The notes: generated from the letters alone by a model not told the origin. A stretch of DNA of 64,000 bases from JACCZX01 sp963801035 (GCA_963801035.1 CAWDDF010000005.1:62001-126000); one strand, 5' to 3'. Shown: positions 26,132 to 36,021, numbered from the stretch's first letter. Program-made: numbers and translations.

Positions 26132-27428
26132 CTAAATCGGTTTCGCCAGTCCACTCGAATACGGCAGCCATGTCGACAGCGCCGGCACGAGGCTGATGAG
26201 CAACAGCACAATCAAGTGCGCTATCAAAAACGGCCGAAGCTCCCAAACCAGCGCACCGATCGGAACTTTTGAAACGGCTGACGTTACCGCGAGCAAGCCG
26301 CCCACCGGTGGCGTGATCAATCCCAGCGTCAGGTTATAAATGACGATCATCGCGAAGTGCACCGGGTCGATGCCGGCCGCGTGCGCGACCGGCGCCAGGA
26401 TCGGAACCAGCACCATCACACCCGGCAGCGGTTCGATGAAGATGCCGAAGATCAATAACAGCACATTGATCAACAGCAATAGCGTGATCGGGCCCTACTT
26501 CGAGTGCAGTGATCCAGCGCGCGAGTGATTGCGGTACGTTCTCTATCGTCAGTACCCACGCGAACGCTGCACTCGCAGCAACGATCAGCAGCACCGATGC
26601 CGTCAGAATTGCAGAGCGCGACAGGATCGTCGGCACGTTTCGCCAATGTAATGAGCGATAGATAAACGCGCCGCAAAGCAATGCATAAACGACCGCGACT
26701 ACCGACGCCTCGGTCGGCGTGAAAATCCCTGCACGAATTCCGCCCAGGATGATGACCGGCAGCAGCAGCGCTGGGATGGCGTTGAACGTGTTGCGCAGCA
26801 TGTCGCTTGCAGATGGCCGCAGCGCGTCGGCGCGATAGTGCCGCCGTGTCGAAACGATCTGATTGACGATCATCATCGCGACCGCAATCAGAAGCCCTGG
26901 CACCAAACCCGCCATGAACAAAGCACCCGCAGAGACTCGATCGTCCTGCAGCGCATAGATGATCATGATGATCGACGGCGGAATGATCGGGCCGACGATC
27001 GCAGTCGATGCAGTCAGCGCGGCGGCATACGCTTTCGAGTAACCGGCCTTGTCCATCATCTTGATCATCATCGAGCCGGGGCCGGCTGCATCGGCCAGCG
27101 CCGAGCCGCTGATTCCTGAAAAAAAAGTCAGCGACAACACGTTGGCGTGACCGAGTCCGCCGCGACGATGTCCGACGAATTGGGATGCAAAGCGCAGCAG
27201 TACTTCGGTCAGCTTGCCGCCTGTCATCAATTCGGCGGCAAGGATAAAAAAGGGAACGGCAAGCAGCGGAAAGCTGTCAATGCCGGTGAACATCTCCTTG
27301 AGCACGACGATGGCGGTGTATCGATCGTCAATCGCAACCGCGAGCAGCGCAGCGGCGGCAAGTGAAAACGCGACCGGCACGCCCAGCGCGAGCAATACCG
27401 CCGCAGTGATGAAAAGAGTCCACGCCAT
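26132..27428 (-). pseudogene. dctM: TRAP transporter large permease DctM, frameshifted
   Basis: Two frames together give a full-length DctM of about 430 residues: helices from AAVLLALGVPVAFSLAAAAL through DSFPLLAVPFFILAAELMTG, AIVGPIIPPSIIMIIYAL and FTPTEASVVAVVYALLCGAF, then, after the break, LLLIFGIFIEPLPGVMVLVP and GLITPPVGGLLAVTSAVSKV. The break is at GGGCCC (26490-26495); dropping one base restores EVGPITLLLLINVLLL. The conserved C-terminal quarter is out of frame, so as written the transporter would be inactive. It pairs with the dctQ just upstream and possibly with the receptor at 20914. Confidence 0.87.
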
Positions 27429-27455
27429 CAGCGCACGCCGGGGCCGCGGCGCTCG

Positions 27456-27971
27456 CTACAGAGCGGACGCAAGTTCTCTGTCCACACCGTCTTCGTGCTC
27501 GATCGGCTCGGCGAAAATGTAACGACGCGCGACGAACCCGAGATGCACCAGCATTAGCAGGCAGCCGATGGGCATCCCCGCGTAAACCCACGCCATTGAA
27601 ATCTGCAATGCCGCGGATGCCTGAAATCGCGTACGCCACGCGTAGTCGATCCCTTCGACCATCAGCGCCACGAAAAGCACGAGCAGAATCAGCGCAATCG
27701 CCGCGCGCACAACGCGCGCGGCGCGCGGGGGAAGTGAACGCTCAAGCGAGTCGACTCCAATGTGAGCGCCGCTGCGCAGCGCAAGGCCGCCGCCGATGAA
27801 TGCCAGCCAGATCATCAGGTGACGCCCGACCTCTTCGCCCCACAGGAATGACGACTCGCCCATGTATCGCATCACGACGTTCACGAACGTAACGACGACC
27901 ATTGCTGCTAGCAATACGATCAGCGCAGCGCGATTGGCTTGGACGAACCGCCGCTCCAGCTGAAGCAGCAT
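27456..27971 (-). CDS. dctQ: TRAP transporter small permease DctQ
   Basis: A 171-residue four-helix protein: AALIVLLAAMVVVTFVNVVM, the conserved SFLWGEEVGRHLMIWLAFIG, SGAHIGVDSLERSLPPRAAR and AWVYAGMPIGCLLMLVHLGF. It lies two bases after the aldehyde dehydrogenase stop and 27 bases before dctM, in one minus-strand transcription unit. Confidence 0.9.
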   Translation of the reverse strand: MLLQLERRFVQANRAALIVLLAAMVVVTFVNVVMRYMGESSFLWGEEVGRHLMIWLAFIGGGLALRSGAHIGVDSLERSLPPRAARVVRAAIALILLVLFVALMVEGIDYAWRTRFQASAALQISMAWVYAGMPIGCLLMLVHLGFVARRYIFAEPIEHEDGVDRELASAL

Positions 27972-27973
27972 CG

Positions 27974-29444
27974 CTATCCGTGCTTTATCGCGATGGTTTT
28001 CAGCGTGGTGAATCCGAGCAGCGCTTCGAAGCCTTTCTCGCGTCCGTAGCCGCTGGATTTCACGCCGCCGAACGGAAGCTCGATGCCGCCACCTGCGCCG
28101 TAGTTGTTAATGAACACCTGTCCGCAGCGCAGCTTGCGCGCGACGCGCATCTGGCGCGCTCCATCGTGCGTCCAGACGCCCGCGACAAGGCCGTACATCG
28201 TGCCGTTCGCGAGCGACAGCATCTCGTCTTCGGAGTCGAACACTATCGCCGCGAGCACCGGCCCGAAGATCTCTTCCTGGGCCAGCGCGTGGTTTGATGG
28301 AACGTCGCGCAGAAGCGTCGGCGCCTGGTAATAACCGGTCTGCGGCGCGTTCTCGACGACGTGTCCCTGCGCAGCGATCGGAACCTGATCGTGCTGCGCG
28401 CGACTCAAAAAATCCCATACACGCTGCAGCTGGTTCTGCCGTATCAGGGGGCCGAGGTCCAGATCATCAAGAGCCGGCCCTGACCTTCAGGCGTGACATC
28501 GCGGTTCCAACGCGTTCCACCAGCTCTTCGTAAATCGGTCTCTCGATCAACAGACGGCTACCGGCCGAGCACGTTTGCCCGGCGTTCTGCACGATCGCAT
28601 TGACGACCACCGGTAGGACCTCATCAAGATTTGCATCGGCGAAAACGATCTGCGGCGACTTTCCTCCGAGCTCAAGTGTCACGGGGCAATGATGTCGGGC
28701 CGCTGCCTGCGCGACCGCGGTACCGGTGACTGGCGATCCGGTAAAGGAAATGTGATCGATGCCTCGATGCTGCGCCAGCGCCGCACCTGCTTCCGCGCCG
28801 TAGCCGGTGACAACGTTCAATGCGCCGGCGGGGAAGCCGACTTCTGCCGCGAGCACTGCGATTCGCATTATGGACAGGCACGCATCTTCGGCAGGTTTGA
28901 CAACGCACGCGTTGCCCGCTGCCAAAGCAGCGCCGACACTGCGGCCGAAAATCTGCATCGGATAATTCCACGGCACGATGTGGCCGGTGACGCCGTGCGG
29001 CTCGCGAAGCGTCAGCACCGTCATGCCAGCCTGGTATGGAATCGTGTCGCCGTGCAGCTTGTCGGCCGCGCCGGCGTAATACTCGAAGTAGCGCGCGAGT
29101 GCGGTCACATCGGCGCGGCCCTGCTTCAATGGCTTGCCGGTTGTGCGCGATTCGAGATGCGCGAGCTCGTCGTGATGATCGGCCACCGCATACGACAGCT
29201 TCATCAGCAGACGCCCGCGCTCGGTCGCCGTCATGCGTCCCCATGGACCATCAAAGAACTCACCGAGCGAGCTGCGAGCTGCATGCGCCGCAGCGTCGAC
29301 ATCCGCGGCGTTGCCGCGCGCGATCTTTGCAAACGGCGCGCCGTCGGATGGATCGATGACGTCGATCGTCTGTCCACTGGACGACGGCGCCCAGCGATTG
29401 CCGATAAAGTGATGCGACCCTGCGGTGGTTGTGCTGCCGTCCAT
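27974..29444 (-). pseudogene. NAD(P)-dependent aldehyde dehydrogenase, frameshifted
   Basis: A class of enzyme oxidising aldehydes to carboxylates. From the ATG at 29444 the protein has the cofactor-binding domain (EPHGVTGHIVPWNYPMQIFG), the general base in VTLELGGKSPQIVFAD and the catalytic cysteine in NAGQTCSAGSRLLIERP. Near 28480 the frame stops. After removing one base in AAGGTCAGGG it continues as GPALDDLDLGPLI and then IFGPVLAAIVFDSEDEMLSL and LPFGGVKSSGYGREKGFEAL to 27974. The rebuilt length of about 489 residues is normal. It leads the operon with dctQ and dctM and may act on the compound they import. Confidence 0.87.
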
Positions 29445-29524
29445 CGCGTGCTCCTGCCGCTTCTTCTGCCTCGTCAGGTGGGATTATTACCCGGGCCGGA
29501 ACTACGTGCGCTTAAGATTGCCGC

Positions 29525-30073
29525 ATGCGACTTGATGCTGTTCCCGCTGGCCGCGACATTCCGAACGACTTCAACGTCATCATCGAGATTCCTGCGCACG
29601 CGGACCCCATCAAGTACGAGGTCGACAAGGACACCGGCGCGCTGTTCGTCGACCGCTTCATTGCTACATCGATGCACTATCCGTGCAACTACGGTTACGT
29701 TCCGAAGTCGCTCGCCGATGATGGCGATCCGCTCGATGTGCTGGTCATCACGCCGTTTGCATTGCAGCCCGGCGTTGTCGTGCGATGCCGCGCGTTAGGC
29801 GTGCTGAAGATGGAAGACGAGGCGGGCGGCGACTCGAAACTGCTGGCGGTGCCGATCGACAAGATTCTGCCGTGGTATCGGCACTGGCTGAAGTGGTCGG
29901 ACATTGCGCCCGAACGGCTCGCACAGATTCAGCATTTTTTCGAGCATTACAAGGATCTCGAGCCCGGCAAGTGGGTCAAGGTCATCGGATGGGAAGGGCC
30001 GGAATCCGCGCAGAAGGATATCGTCGACGCCGTCGCCGCGTACCAGAAAGCTTCTTCTACGCGGGCGGCGTGA
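29525..30073 (+). CDS. ppa: Inorganic pyrophosphatase
   Basis: A 182-residue family I soluble pyrophosphatase that hydrolyses pyrophosphate and pulls biosynthetic reactions forward. Characteristic parts are FNVIIEIPAHADPIKYEVDK, MHYPCNYGYVPKSLADDGDP and the metal-binding DPLDVLVI. Length is normal. The final 17 bases overlap the convergent exporter gene. It is divergent from the aldehyde dehydrogenase, with 80 bases between the starts. Confidence 0.97.
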   Translation: MRLDAVPAGRDIPNDFNVIIEIPAHADPIKYEVDKDTGALFVDRFIATSMHYPCNYGYVPKSLADDGDPLDVLVITPFALQPGVVVRCRALGVLKMEDEAGGDSKLLAVPIDKILPWYRHWLKWSDIAPERLAQIQHFFEHYKDLEPGKWVKVIGWEGPESAQKDIVDAVAAYQKASSTRAA

Positions 30074-30941
30074 CTAGCTCGTCGCGTCGTGCGCGCGACG
30101 CGATGACGTTGAGCCCAAGACCTCCCAACACCAACGCGATGGCCGTTAGCTTCCACCAAGTTATTTCTTCGCCTAGCAACCATACTGCGAGGCTCATTGC
30201 GACGATCGGTACCAGCAAGGTGAAAGGCGCGATCAATGCCGCAGGATGCTTGCGCAGCAGCCAGGCCCAAATGGCAAACGCGAGCAACGTGGTCGGCCAC
30301 GCCTGAAACGCCAGGCCGAGCCACGCGACTGCGTCCATTGCTTTGACAGCAACCCACATCGTGGTCGGGCCTTCAAGAACCATTGCCACCGGCAGCATCA
30401 TGAGCGACGCGGCAGCACTGGCCCAAACGATCACGGCTAGTGGCTGTTCACTATGGATACGCTTGACGATCACATTCGCAAGGGCCCAGGAAGCTGCGGC
30501 AGCGACCACAAGTAGAAATCCCAGGCGGGTCGAGGACGGCAAATGAAACGCGACCAGTACGAGACCGGTGCCAGCAATCGTGGCGCCAATCAGCTGGATC
30601 GGCTTCGCACGCTCGTGTGTGAGTACAGCGACGAGCCCGATCGTGAAGAACGCCTGCACCTGAATAACCAGCGACGTCAGGCCGGTTGGCATACCTGCGT
30701 GCATTCCGGCGAATAACAGCCCGAACTGCAGCGCAAAAGCAAACAAACCGTACGCGGTCACGAGACGCCACGACGGTTGTGGTCGCCGCACGAAAAGAAC
30801 CGCCGGGAATGCGGCGAGTGCAAAGCGCATAACGGTCAGCGTCAGCGGCGGCACATCGTTCAAGCCCCAGCGGATGACGATGAAGTTAAACCCCCAGATG
30901 ACCACCATCAACAGCGCTGCAGCGAGATGCGTCGCACTCAC
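30057..30941 (-). CDS. DMT superfamily (EamA) exporter
   Basis: A 294-residue membrane protein with ten helices in two EamA repeats: ALLMVVIWGFNFIVIRWGLN begins the first, and the second begins LVVAAAASWALANVIVKRIH. The C-terminal LVPIVAMSLAVWLLGEEITW is typical. Family members export amino acids or metabolites, but the substrate here is not predictable. A GTG at 30941 gives a start right before the first helix; the frame open further upstream is proline- and arginine-rich and unlikely to be coding. Confidence 0.9.
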   Translation of the reverse strand: MSATHLAAALLMVVIWGFNFIVIRWGLNDVPPLTLTVMRFALAAFPAVLFVRRPQPSWRLVTAYGLFAFALQFGLLFAGMHAGMPTGLTSLVIQVQAFFTIGLVAVLTHERAKPIQLIGATIAGTGLVLVAFHLPSSTRLGFLLVVAAAASWALANVIVKRIHSEQPLAVIVWASAAASLMMLPVAMVLEGPTTMWVAVKAMDAVAWLGLAFQAWPTTLLAFAIWAWLLRKHPAALIAPFTLLVPIVAMSLAVWLLGEEITWWKLTAIALVLGGLGLNVIASRARRDELVTPPA

Positions 30942-31070
30942 GCAGACCTCGCTGCAGCGCCGAAGCAAAGGGGGTTTGCTCGGACTCCCCGAAGGGGCCG
31001 GCGCATAGCGCCGTGCCCCCAGATGTACCACCATGCAGCAGTGCGCGCTGCAGCGAGAGTGGGTCGAGAC

Positions 31071-32240
31071 TCATTCGACACTGGATGCTGACCGCAGCGC
31101 GCTACGCTCGTTCAATTCGTCGACATAGGCTTCGATCCCGCCAGCTTCACGTTGTAGATAGCGCTCGACGGCATCGGCGAACGCTGGATGCGCCAGCCAG
31201 TGCGACGAGTAGGTCGTCACCGGTTCAAATCCGCGTGCGAGCTTGTGCTCGCCCTGTGCGCCGCCCTCGAAGACTTTCAGCTTGCGGTCGATGGCGAATT
31301 CGATCATCTGGTAGTAGCTCACTTCGAAGTGCAAACAGGGAACAAACTCGATCGCGCCCCAGTAGCGTCCGTAAAGACGCTCTTCATCGAACAGTGCGAG
31401 TGCGGCTGCGATCGGTCGACGATCCCGAGTTGCGGTCACCAGCAACAGATTGTCCGGCATCGATTCTGCGATACGCAGAAAGAAGCGGCGATTCAGATAG
31501 GGTGTCGAATAGTGCGCCGCGTAGGTAGTCGCGTAGCAGCGCATGAACAAATCCCAATCGGATTCGCGAATGTCACGGCCAACCTTCCGCTCAAAGCTGA
31601 TTCCCTCCGCCGAAACCTTGCGCTGCTCGGCCCGAATCTTTTTGCGCTTTGGCTGCGCGAGCGAAGCGAGATAGTCGCCAAACGACGTGTATTCGCGATT
31701 GAACCAGTGGAACTGCACGGCACGTCGCGTCAGCATGCCGATGCTACCCATTGCTTCGATCTCATCGGGCGGCGCAAACAACACATGCAGCGAAGACAAA
31801 CCGGAGTTGCGCGCGTGCGATAGAAGTGATTTGGCCAGTACCGCCCGCGTATGGGAGTCGTGCGCGATCAGGCGAGCGCCTGGAACCGGAGTGAAAGGCA
31901 CCGCCGCGAGCCACTTCGGGTAGTAATCGATACCGTTCTGCTGATAGGCACTGGCCCAGGCCCAGTCAAAGACATACTCGCCGTACGAGTGATGCTTGCG
32001 ATACAGCGGCACCGCGCCGGCCAACTGTTCGCCGTGCCATACGGTGAGGTACTGCACTTCCCATCCGGAACGCGTCGCTGCACAGCCGGTCACGTGCAGT
32101 GCATGCAAGAACTCATACCGCAAGAACGGATTTCCGCGGCCGGATTTCGCTATGAGCGCGTTCCAACTCGCGTCACCGATCGTTGCAAGATCGTCGATGA
32201 CGCGCGTGCAATAATCAGCGCCATCTGCCGGTTTGTTCAT
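31071..32240 (-). CDS. FemAB-like GNAT N-acyltransferase (DUF482)
   Basis: About 389 residues. Family features are GRGNPFLRYEFLHALHVTGC near the start, AVPLYRKHHSYGEYVFDWAW, NGIDYYPKWLAAVPFTPVPG, QPKRKKIRAEQRKV and EFVPCLHFEVSYYQMIEFAI. These proteins resemble FemA/FemX aminoacyl transferases, but the substrate of the proteobacterial group is unknown. Start ATG at 32240 or 32243; in the latter case it shares the CATG palindrome with the nadE start on the other strand, so the two divergent genes have no space between them. Confidence 0.87.
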   Translation of the reverse strand: MNKPADGADYCTRVIDDLATIGDASWNALIAKSGRGNPFLRYEFLHALHVTGCAATRSGWEVQYLTVWHGEQLAGAVPLYRKHHSYGEYVFDWAWASAYQQNGIDYYPKWLAAVPFTPVPGARLIAHDSHTRAVLAKSLLSHARNSGLSSLHVLFAPPDEIEAMGSIGMLTRRAVQFHWFNREYTSFGDYLASLAQPKRKKIRAEQRKVSAEGISFERKVGRDIRESDWDLFMRCYATTYAAHYSTPYLNRRFFLRIAESMPDNLLLVTATRDRRPIAAALALFDEERLYGRYWGAIEFVPCLHFEVSYYQMIEFAIDRKLKVFEGGAQGEHKLARGFEPVTTYSSHWLAHPAFADAVERYLQREAGGIEAYVDELNERSALRSASSVE

Positions 32241-32241
32241 C

Positions 32242-33870
32242 ATGAGTTCTAACGTCAAAGTCGCGGTTGCGCAGCTCAATTGCACCGTCGGCGACTTCGA
32301 GGGCAACAGCAGAAAAATCATCGAAGCGGCATCGCGTGCCGCTGCAGCGGGAGCAGACCTGCTGCTGACACCGGAGTTATCTTTAGCTGGGTATCCCCCT
32401 GAAGACTTACTCCTGCGTCGCGCATTTTACGCAGCTAGCGACGATGCGTTGCAGATGCTGACCGCACAGTTGCTGCAGTTTCCCGATCTGATGGTTGTCG
32501 TTGGACATCCGCTGGCGCGCGAAGGCCATCGATTCAATGCGGCGTCACTGTTGCAGGGCGGAGTTGTACTGGGAACTTACTGCAAGCACGATCTGCCGAA
32601 CTACGACGTGTTCGACGAGCAGCGGTACTTCACGCCGGACAACCGCCCACTCGTGTTTGAACTTAACGGCACTGCATTCGGCGTGAACATTTGCGAGGAC
32701 ACCTGGTTCTCGTATACGCCGGAGTGTGCGAAGTCAGCCGGTGCAGCGGTGCTACTGGTACTCAACGGTTCGCCATTTCATCTAGGCAAGCAGCAGCAGC
32801 GGGTCGATACGCTGCGCGCAAACGTCACACGCTTTCGAATGCCCGTCGTGTATGCGAACCTGGTCGGAGGTCAGGACGAACTCGTCTTCGATGGCGGGTC
32901 GTTTGTGCTCGATGGCGAGGGCAAGCTAATCGCAAGCGCGCCGCAGTTCGAAGAAAGCCTGATGCTTGTTGACTTTGTCAACGGTGTGCCGCAGCCTGCC
33001 TGTGTCGTCGCAGCGCCGGAAGAAGAAGCGCTGGCATACAAGGCGCTAGTGCTCGGCGTCCGGGACTATCTGGGCAAGAACGGTTTTCCCGGCGCAATCA
33101 TCGGACTTTCCGGCGGCGTCGACTCTGCTCTGACTTTGGCAATCGCCGTCGATGCGCTTGGCCCTGAGCGCGTGCGCGCGGTGATGATGCCGTCGCAATT
33201 CACGTTGCCCATGAGTCTGGAGGACGCGCAGCAAATGGCACAAACGATGAAGGTGCGCTACGACGTGCTACCGATCAAGCCCGCGTTCGACGCGTACCTC
33301 TCGACTTTGGCGCGCGAGTTTCGCGGACTGCCTTGGGATACCGCCGAGGAAAATCTGCAGGCGAGAATCCGTGGGACGCTGTTAATGGCGCTTTCGAACA
33401 AGTACGGCTCGATCGTACTGACCACCGGCAACAAGTCCGAGACCGCCGTCGGTTACTCGACGTTGTATGGCGATCTTGCCGGTGGCTTTGCCGTAATAAA
33501 AGACATTCTGAAAACGCTCGTTTATCGGTTGTGCGACTACCGGAATTCGATCGCGCCCGTGATTCCTCAGCGCATCCTGACGCGCGCCCCCACGGCCGAG
33601 CTAAGGGCCAATCAGACCGACCAGGACTCGCTGCCGCCGTACGAAGTCCTGGACGAGATCATTGACTTGTACATGCAGCACGGGCGTTCGATCGCCGAAA
33701 TCGTGGCGGCGGATCACGACGAGGCGATGGTGCGCAAGGTCGTGCGCATGATTCGCTTGTCCGAATACAAGCGGCGCCAATCGCCGATCGGCATTCGTGT
33801 AACCCACCGTGGCTTTGGCAGAGACTGGCGATATCCGATTACCAATCGCTTCCGCGAAGAATTTGTTTAG
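32242..33870 (+). CDS. nadE: Glutamine-dependent NAD+ synthetase
   Basis: A 542-residue two-domain enzyme. The N-terminal nitrilase-like glutaminase shows its triad surroundings: Glu in LLTPELSLAGYPPEDLL, Lys in YCKHDLPNYDVFDEQRYF and Cys in GVNICEDTWF. The C-terminal synthetase has the ATP loop GLSGGVDSALTLAIA and TTGNKSETAVGYSTLYGD. It converts deamido-NAD to NAD with ammonia from glutamine. ATG at 32242 matches the usual start. It is followed by glnB, a common betaproteobacterial pairing. Confidence 0.97.
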   Translation: MSSNVKVAVAQLNCTVGDFEGNSRKIIEAASRAAAAGADLLLTPELSLAGYPPEDLLLRRAFYAASDDALQMLTAQLLQFPDLMVVVGHPLAREGHRFNAASLLQGGVVLGTYCKHDLPNYDVFDEQRYFTPDNRPLVFELNGTAFGVNICEDTWFSYTPECAKSAGAAVLLVLNGSPFHLGKQQQRVDTLRANVTRFRMPVVYANLVGGQDELVFDGGSFVLDGEGKLIASAPQFEESLMLVDFVNGVPQPACVVAAPEEEALAYKALVLGVRDYLGKNGFPGAIIGLSGGVDSALTLAIAVDALGPERVRAVMMPSQFTLPMSLEDAQQMAQTMKVRYDVLPIKPAFDAYLSTLAREFRGLPWDTAEENLQARIRGTLLMALSNKYGSIVLTTGNKSETAVGYSTLYGDLAGGFAVIKDILKTLVYRLCDYRNSIAPVIPQRILTRAPTAELRANQTDQDSLPPYEVLDEIIDLYMQHGRSIAEIVAADHDEAMVRKVVRMIRLSEYKRRQSPIGIRVTHRGFGRDWRYPITNRFREEFV

Positions 33871-33984
33871 CCCCCGGTCGCTACGCGCCCACCCCCCGCG
33901 GGGGCACGCGCTGAGGCTTGGGGCGGCCCGGCGCTCATCGCTAGCGCCACGCACTAGAATCGGCAAAACAAGGCGGAAACGACG

Positions 33985-34323
33985 ATGAAACAGATCACTG
34001 CGATCATTAAGCCATTCAAGCTCGACGAAGTGCGCGAGGCGCTGGCCGATGTGGGTGTCACGGGGCTTACCGTCACGGAAGTGAAGGGGTTCGGCCGCCA
34101 AAAAGGACATACCGAGCTGTATCGCGGAGCCGAGTACGTCGTCGACTTTCTGCCGAAGATCAAGGTCGAAGCCGTTGTTCCCGACTCGTTGACCGATAGG
34201 GCGATCGAAGCGATCACGAAAGCTGCGCGCACCGGAAAAATCGGTGACGGAAAAATTTTCGTGCGCGCGGTCGAGCAGGTGATCCGGATCCGGACCGGCG
34301 AAGAGGGCGAAGCTGCGGTCTAA
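33985..34323 (+). CDS. glnB: Nitrogen regulatory protein P-II
   Basis: A 112-residue trimeric signal protein sensing 2-oxoglutarate and ATP/ADP. The T-loop KGFGRQKGHTELYRGAEYVV is complete and includes Tyr51, the uridylylation site; IKPFKLDEVREALADVGVTG and GKIFVRAVEQVIRIRTGEEG are typical of GlnB. An ATG with upstream GGCGGAAACG context starts the gene 115 bases after nadE. The intervening sequence is GC-rich and shows no clear terminator. Confidence 0.96.
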   Translation: MKQITAIIKPFKLDEVREALADVGVTGLTVTEVKGFGRQKGHTELYRGAEYVVDFLPKIKVEAVVPDSLTDRAIEAITKAARTGKIGDGKIFVRAVEQVIRIRTGEEGEAAV

Positions 34324-34344
34324 CGACCGAAGTGAAGCCCTGCG

Positions 34345-35001
34345 CTAGACCGTCTTTCCGCTGGTGGGCTTCAGCAGCACAATCAGCGCTCCCCCTCCAC
34401 CTTCGGTCGAGCGTGCCTGGCAAAACGCGATGACGTCTTCGCGCTGGGCAAGCCACACTTTCGTCTTTCCCTTCAGCACGGGCTGACGCCCTTTCGACCC
34501 CAAACCCTTGCCGTGCACAACCCGGACGCAGCGCAAGCCGCGCTTCCCTGCGTCGCGCATGAAGCCCGCAAGCAGCTCGCGTGCTTCATCGGTGCGACAC
34601 CCGTGCAGATCGATTTCGTCTTGAATCACCCATTCACCACGACGTAACTTGCGCAGAACGTCTGCGCCGACTCCAGGCCGGCGAAACGAGAGCTCATCGT
34701 CGGTATGTAGAAGCGTGTCGATTTCAAATTCGTCCGACACCGACGCCACCAGCACCAGTTGATCGTCTTCGCGTCGCTTGTGAGCGATTGGCGGGTGGGC
34801 AGTGCGTTTGTGCTCCACGCGGCCATGTCCATTAAGCGGCGTTACGTCGCCGACCGCGTCGCGAAACTCGTCCACGGTTTTTAAGGTTTGGATCTCACGC
34901 GCGCGAAGCTCGGTTGCAGCCCGGTCTTGCTCACGAGCCTTGATGACGAGCGCATCCCGCAGTGATTCGAGCTGCGCAAACTGGGTGAATTTCTCCGTCA
35001 T
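34345..35001 (-). CDS. Smr/MutS2-domain protein
   Basis: A 218-residue protein: a charged N-terminal region followed by a C-terminal Smr domain with its three signatures, IDLHGCRTDEARELLAGFM, RVVHGKGLGSKG and GGGGALIVLL. Stand-alone Smr domains are nucleases or nucleic-acid binding proteins; this YdaL-like type has been linked to DNA nicking and rRNA rescue pathways. ATG at 35001 is chosen. It is convergent with glnB and follows trxB by 33 bases on the same strand. Confidence 0.9.
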   Translation of the reverse strand: MTEKFTQFAQLESLRDALVIKAREQDRAATELRAREIQTLKTVDEFRDAVGDVTPLNGHGRVEHKRTAHPPIAHKRREDDQLVLVASVSDEFEIDTLLHTDDELSFRRPGVGADVLRKLRRGEWVIQDEIDLHGCRTDEARELLAGFMRDAGKRGLRCVRVVHGKGLGSKGRQPVLKGKTKVWLAQREDVIAFCQARSTEGGGGALIVLLKPTSGKTV

Positions 35002-35034
35002 ACACCGTTGATCCTGGGTGTCGATCGGCACGCG

Positions 35035-36021
35035 TCAGGCGGCTAGCGCTTCGGGTGCCGGAGCGACGGCCTCGAGGTTCTCGAGATACTTCTGTGCATC
35101 GAGCGCTGCCATGCAGCCCGTGCCGGCGCTGGTTATGGCCTGCCGATAAACGTGATCCTGCACGTCACCCGCGGCAAATACGCCCGGCACACTGGTCGCT
35201 GTGGCCATTCCCGCAAGTCCGGTCTTGGTAATGATGTATCCATTGTTCATCTCGAGCTGGCCGGCGAAGATTTCGGTGTTCGGCCGATGCCCAATCGCAA
35301 TGAAAACGCCTTGCAGTGCAATCTTTTCTGTCGCGCCGGTCTGCGTGTTCTTGATGCGCACGGCGTTGACGCCCGAGTCGTCACCCAGCACCTCGTCCAG
35401 CACATTGAACGTTTTCATATCAACCTTGCCTTCTTTGACCTTTTGCATCAGGTGATCGACGTTGATCGGTTCGGCGCGAAACTTGTCGCGCCGGTGAATC
35501 AGCGTCACTTTCTTCGCAATGTTGGTCAGATAAAGCGCTTCTTCAACGGCGGTGTTACCGCCGCCGACCACAGCTACTTCCTGGTTCTTGTAAAAGAATC
35601 CGTCGCAGGTCGCGCAACCCGATACGCCCTTACCCATGAATGCCTGCTCCGACGGAAGGCCCAGATACATTGCGCTGGCGCCGGTCGCGATTATCAATGC
35701 GTCGCACGTGTATTCGGCCGCATCGCCGATCAAGCGCAGCGGCCGCTCGTCGAGCTTCGCCGTGTGAATGTGATCGAAAATCACTTCGGTGTTGAAGCGT
35801 TCCGCGTGTGCCAGGAAACGCGTCATCAGCTCGGGGCCCTGCACGCCTTGAGCGTCGGCCGGCCAGTTATCGACATCGGTCGTCGTCATCAACTGTCCGC
35901 CCTGTGCGAGACCGGTCACCAACACCGGCTTCAGGTTGGCCCGTGCGGCATAGACCGCGGCGGTATATCCAGCCGGGCCGGAACCCAAAATAAGCACGCG
36001 TGCGTGTTTGGTTGTTGTCAT
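35035..36021 (-). CDS. trxB: Thioredoxin reductase
   Basis: A 328-residue flavoprotein that passes electrons from NADPH to thioredoxin. It has the FAD-binding LILGSGPAGYTAAVYAARAN, the redox-active CATC (residues 136-139), the NADPH loop VVGGGNTAVEEALYL with the HRRDKFRAE arginines, and the C-terminal GVFAAGDVQDHVYRQAITSA. Length is normal. The conserved betaproteobacterial order trxB(-)/ftsK(+) is interrupted here by a two-component locus. Confidence 0.97.
   Translation of the reverse strand: MTTTKHARVLILGSGPAGYTAAVYAARANLKPVLVTGLAQGGQLMTTTDVDNWPADAQGVQGPELMTRFLAHAERFNTEVIFDHIHTAKLDERPLRLIGDAAEYTCDALIIATGASAMYLGLPSEQAFMGKGVSGCATCDGFFYKNQEVAVVGGGNTAVEEALYLTNIAKKVTLIHRRDKFRAEPINVDHLMQKVKEGKVDMKTFNVLDEVLGDDSGVNAVRIKNTQTGATEKIALQGVFIAIGHRPNTEIFAGQLEMNNGYIITKTGLAGMATATSVPGVFAAGDVQDHVYRQAITSAGTGCMAALDAQKYLENLEAVAPAPEALAA

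Noticed and set aside
33871..33984. A terminator or attenuator between nadE and glnB
   Set aside because: The stretch is C/G-rich with short complementary runs, but no stable stem followed by a T-tract could be identified.
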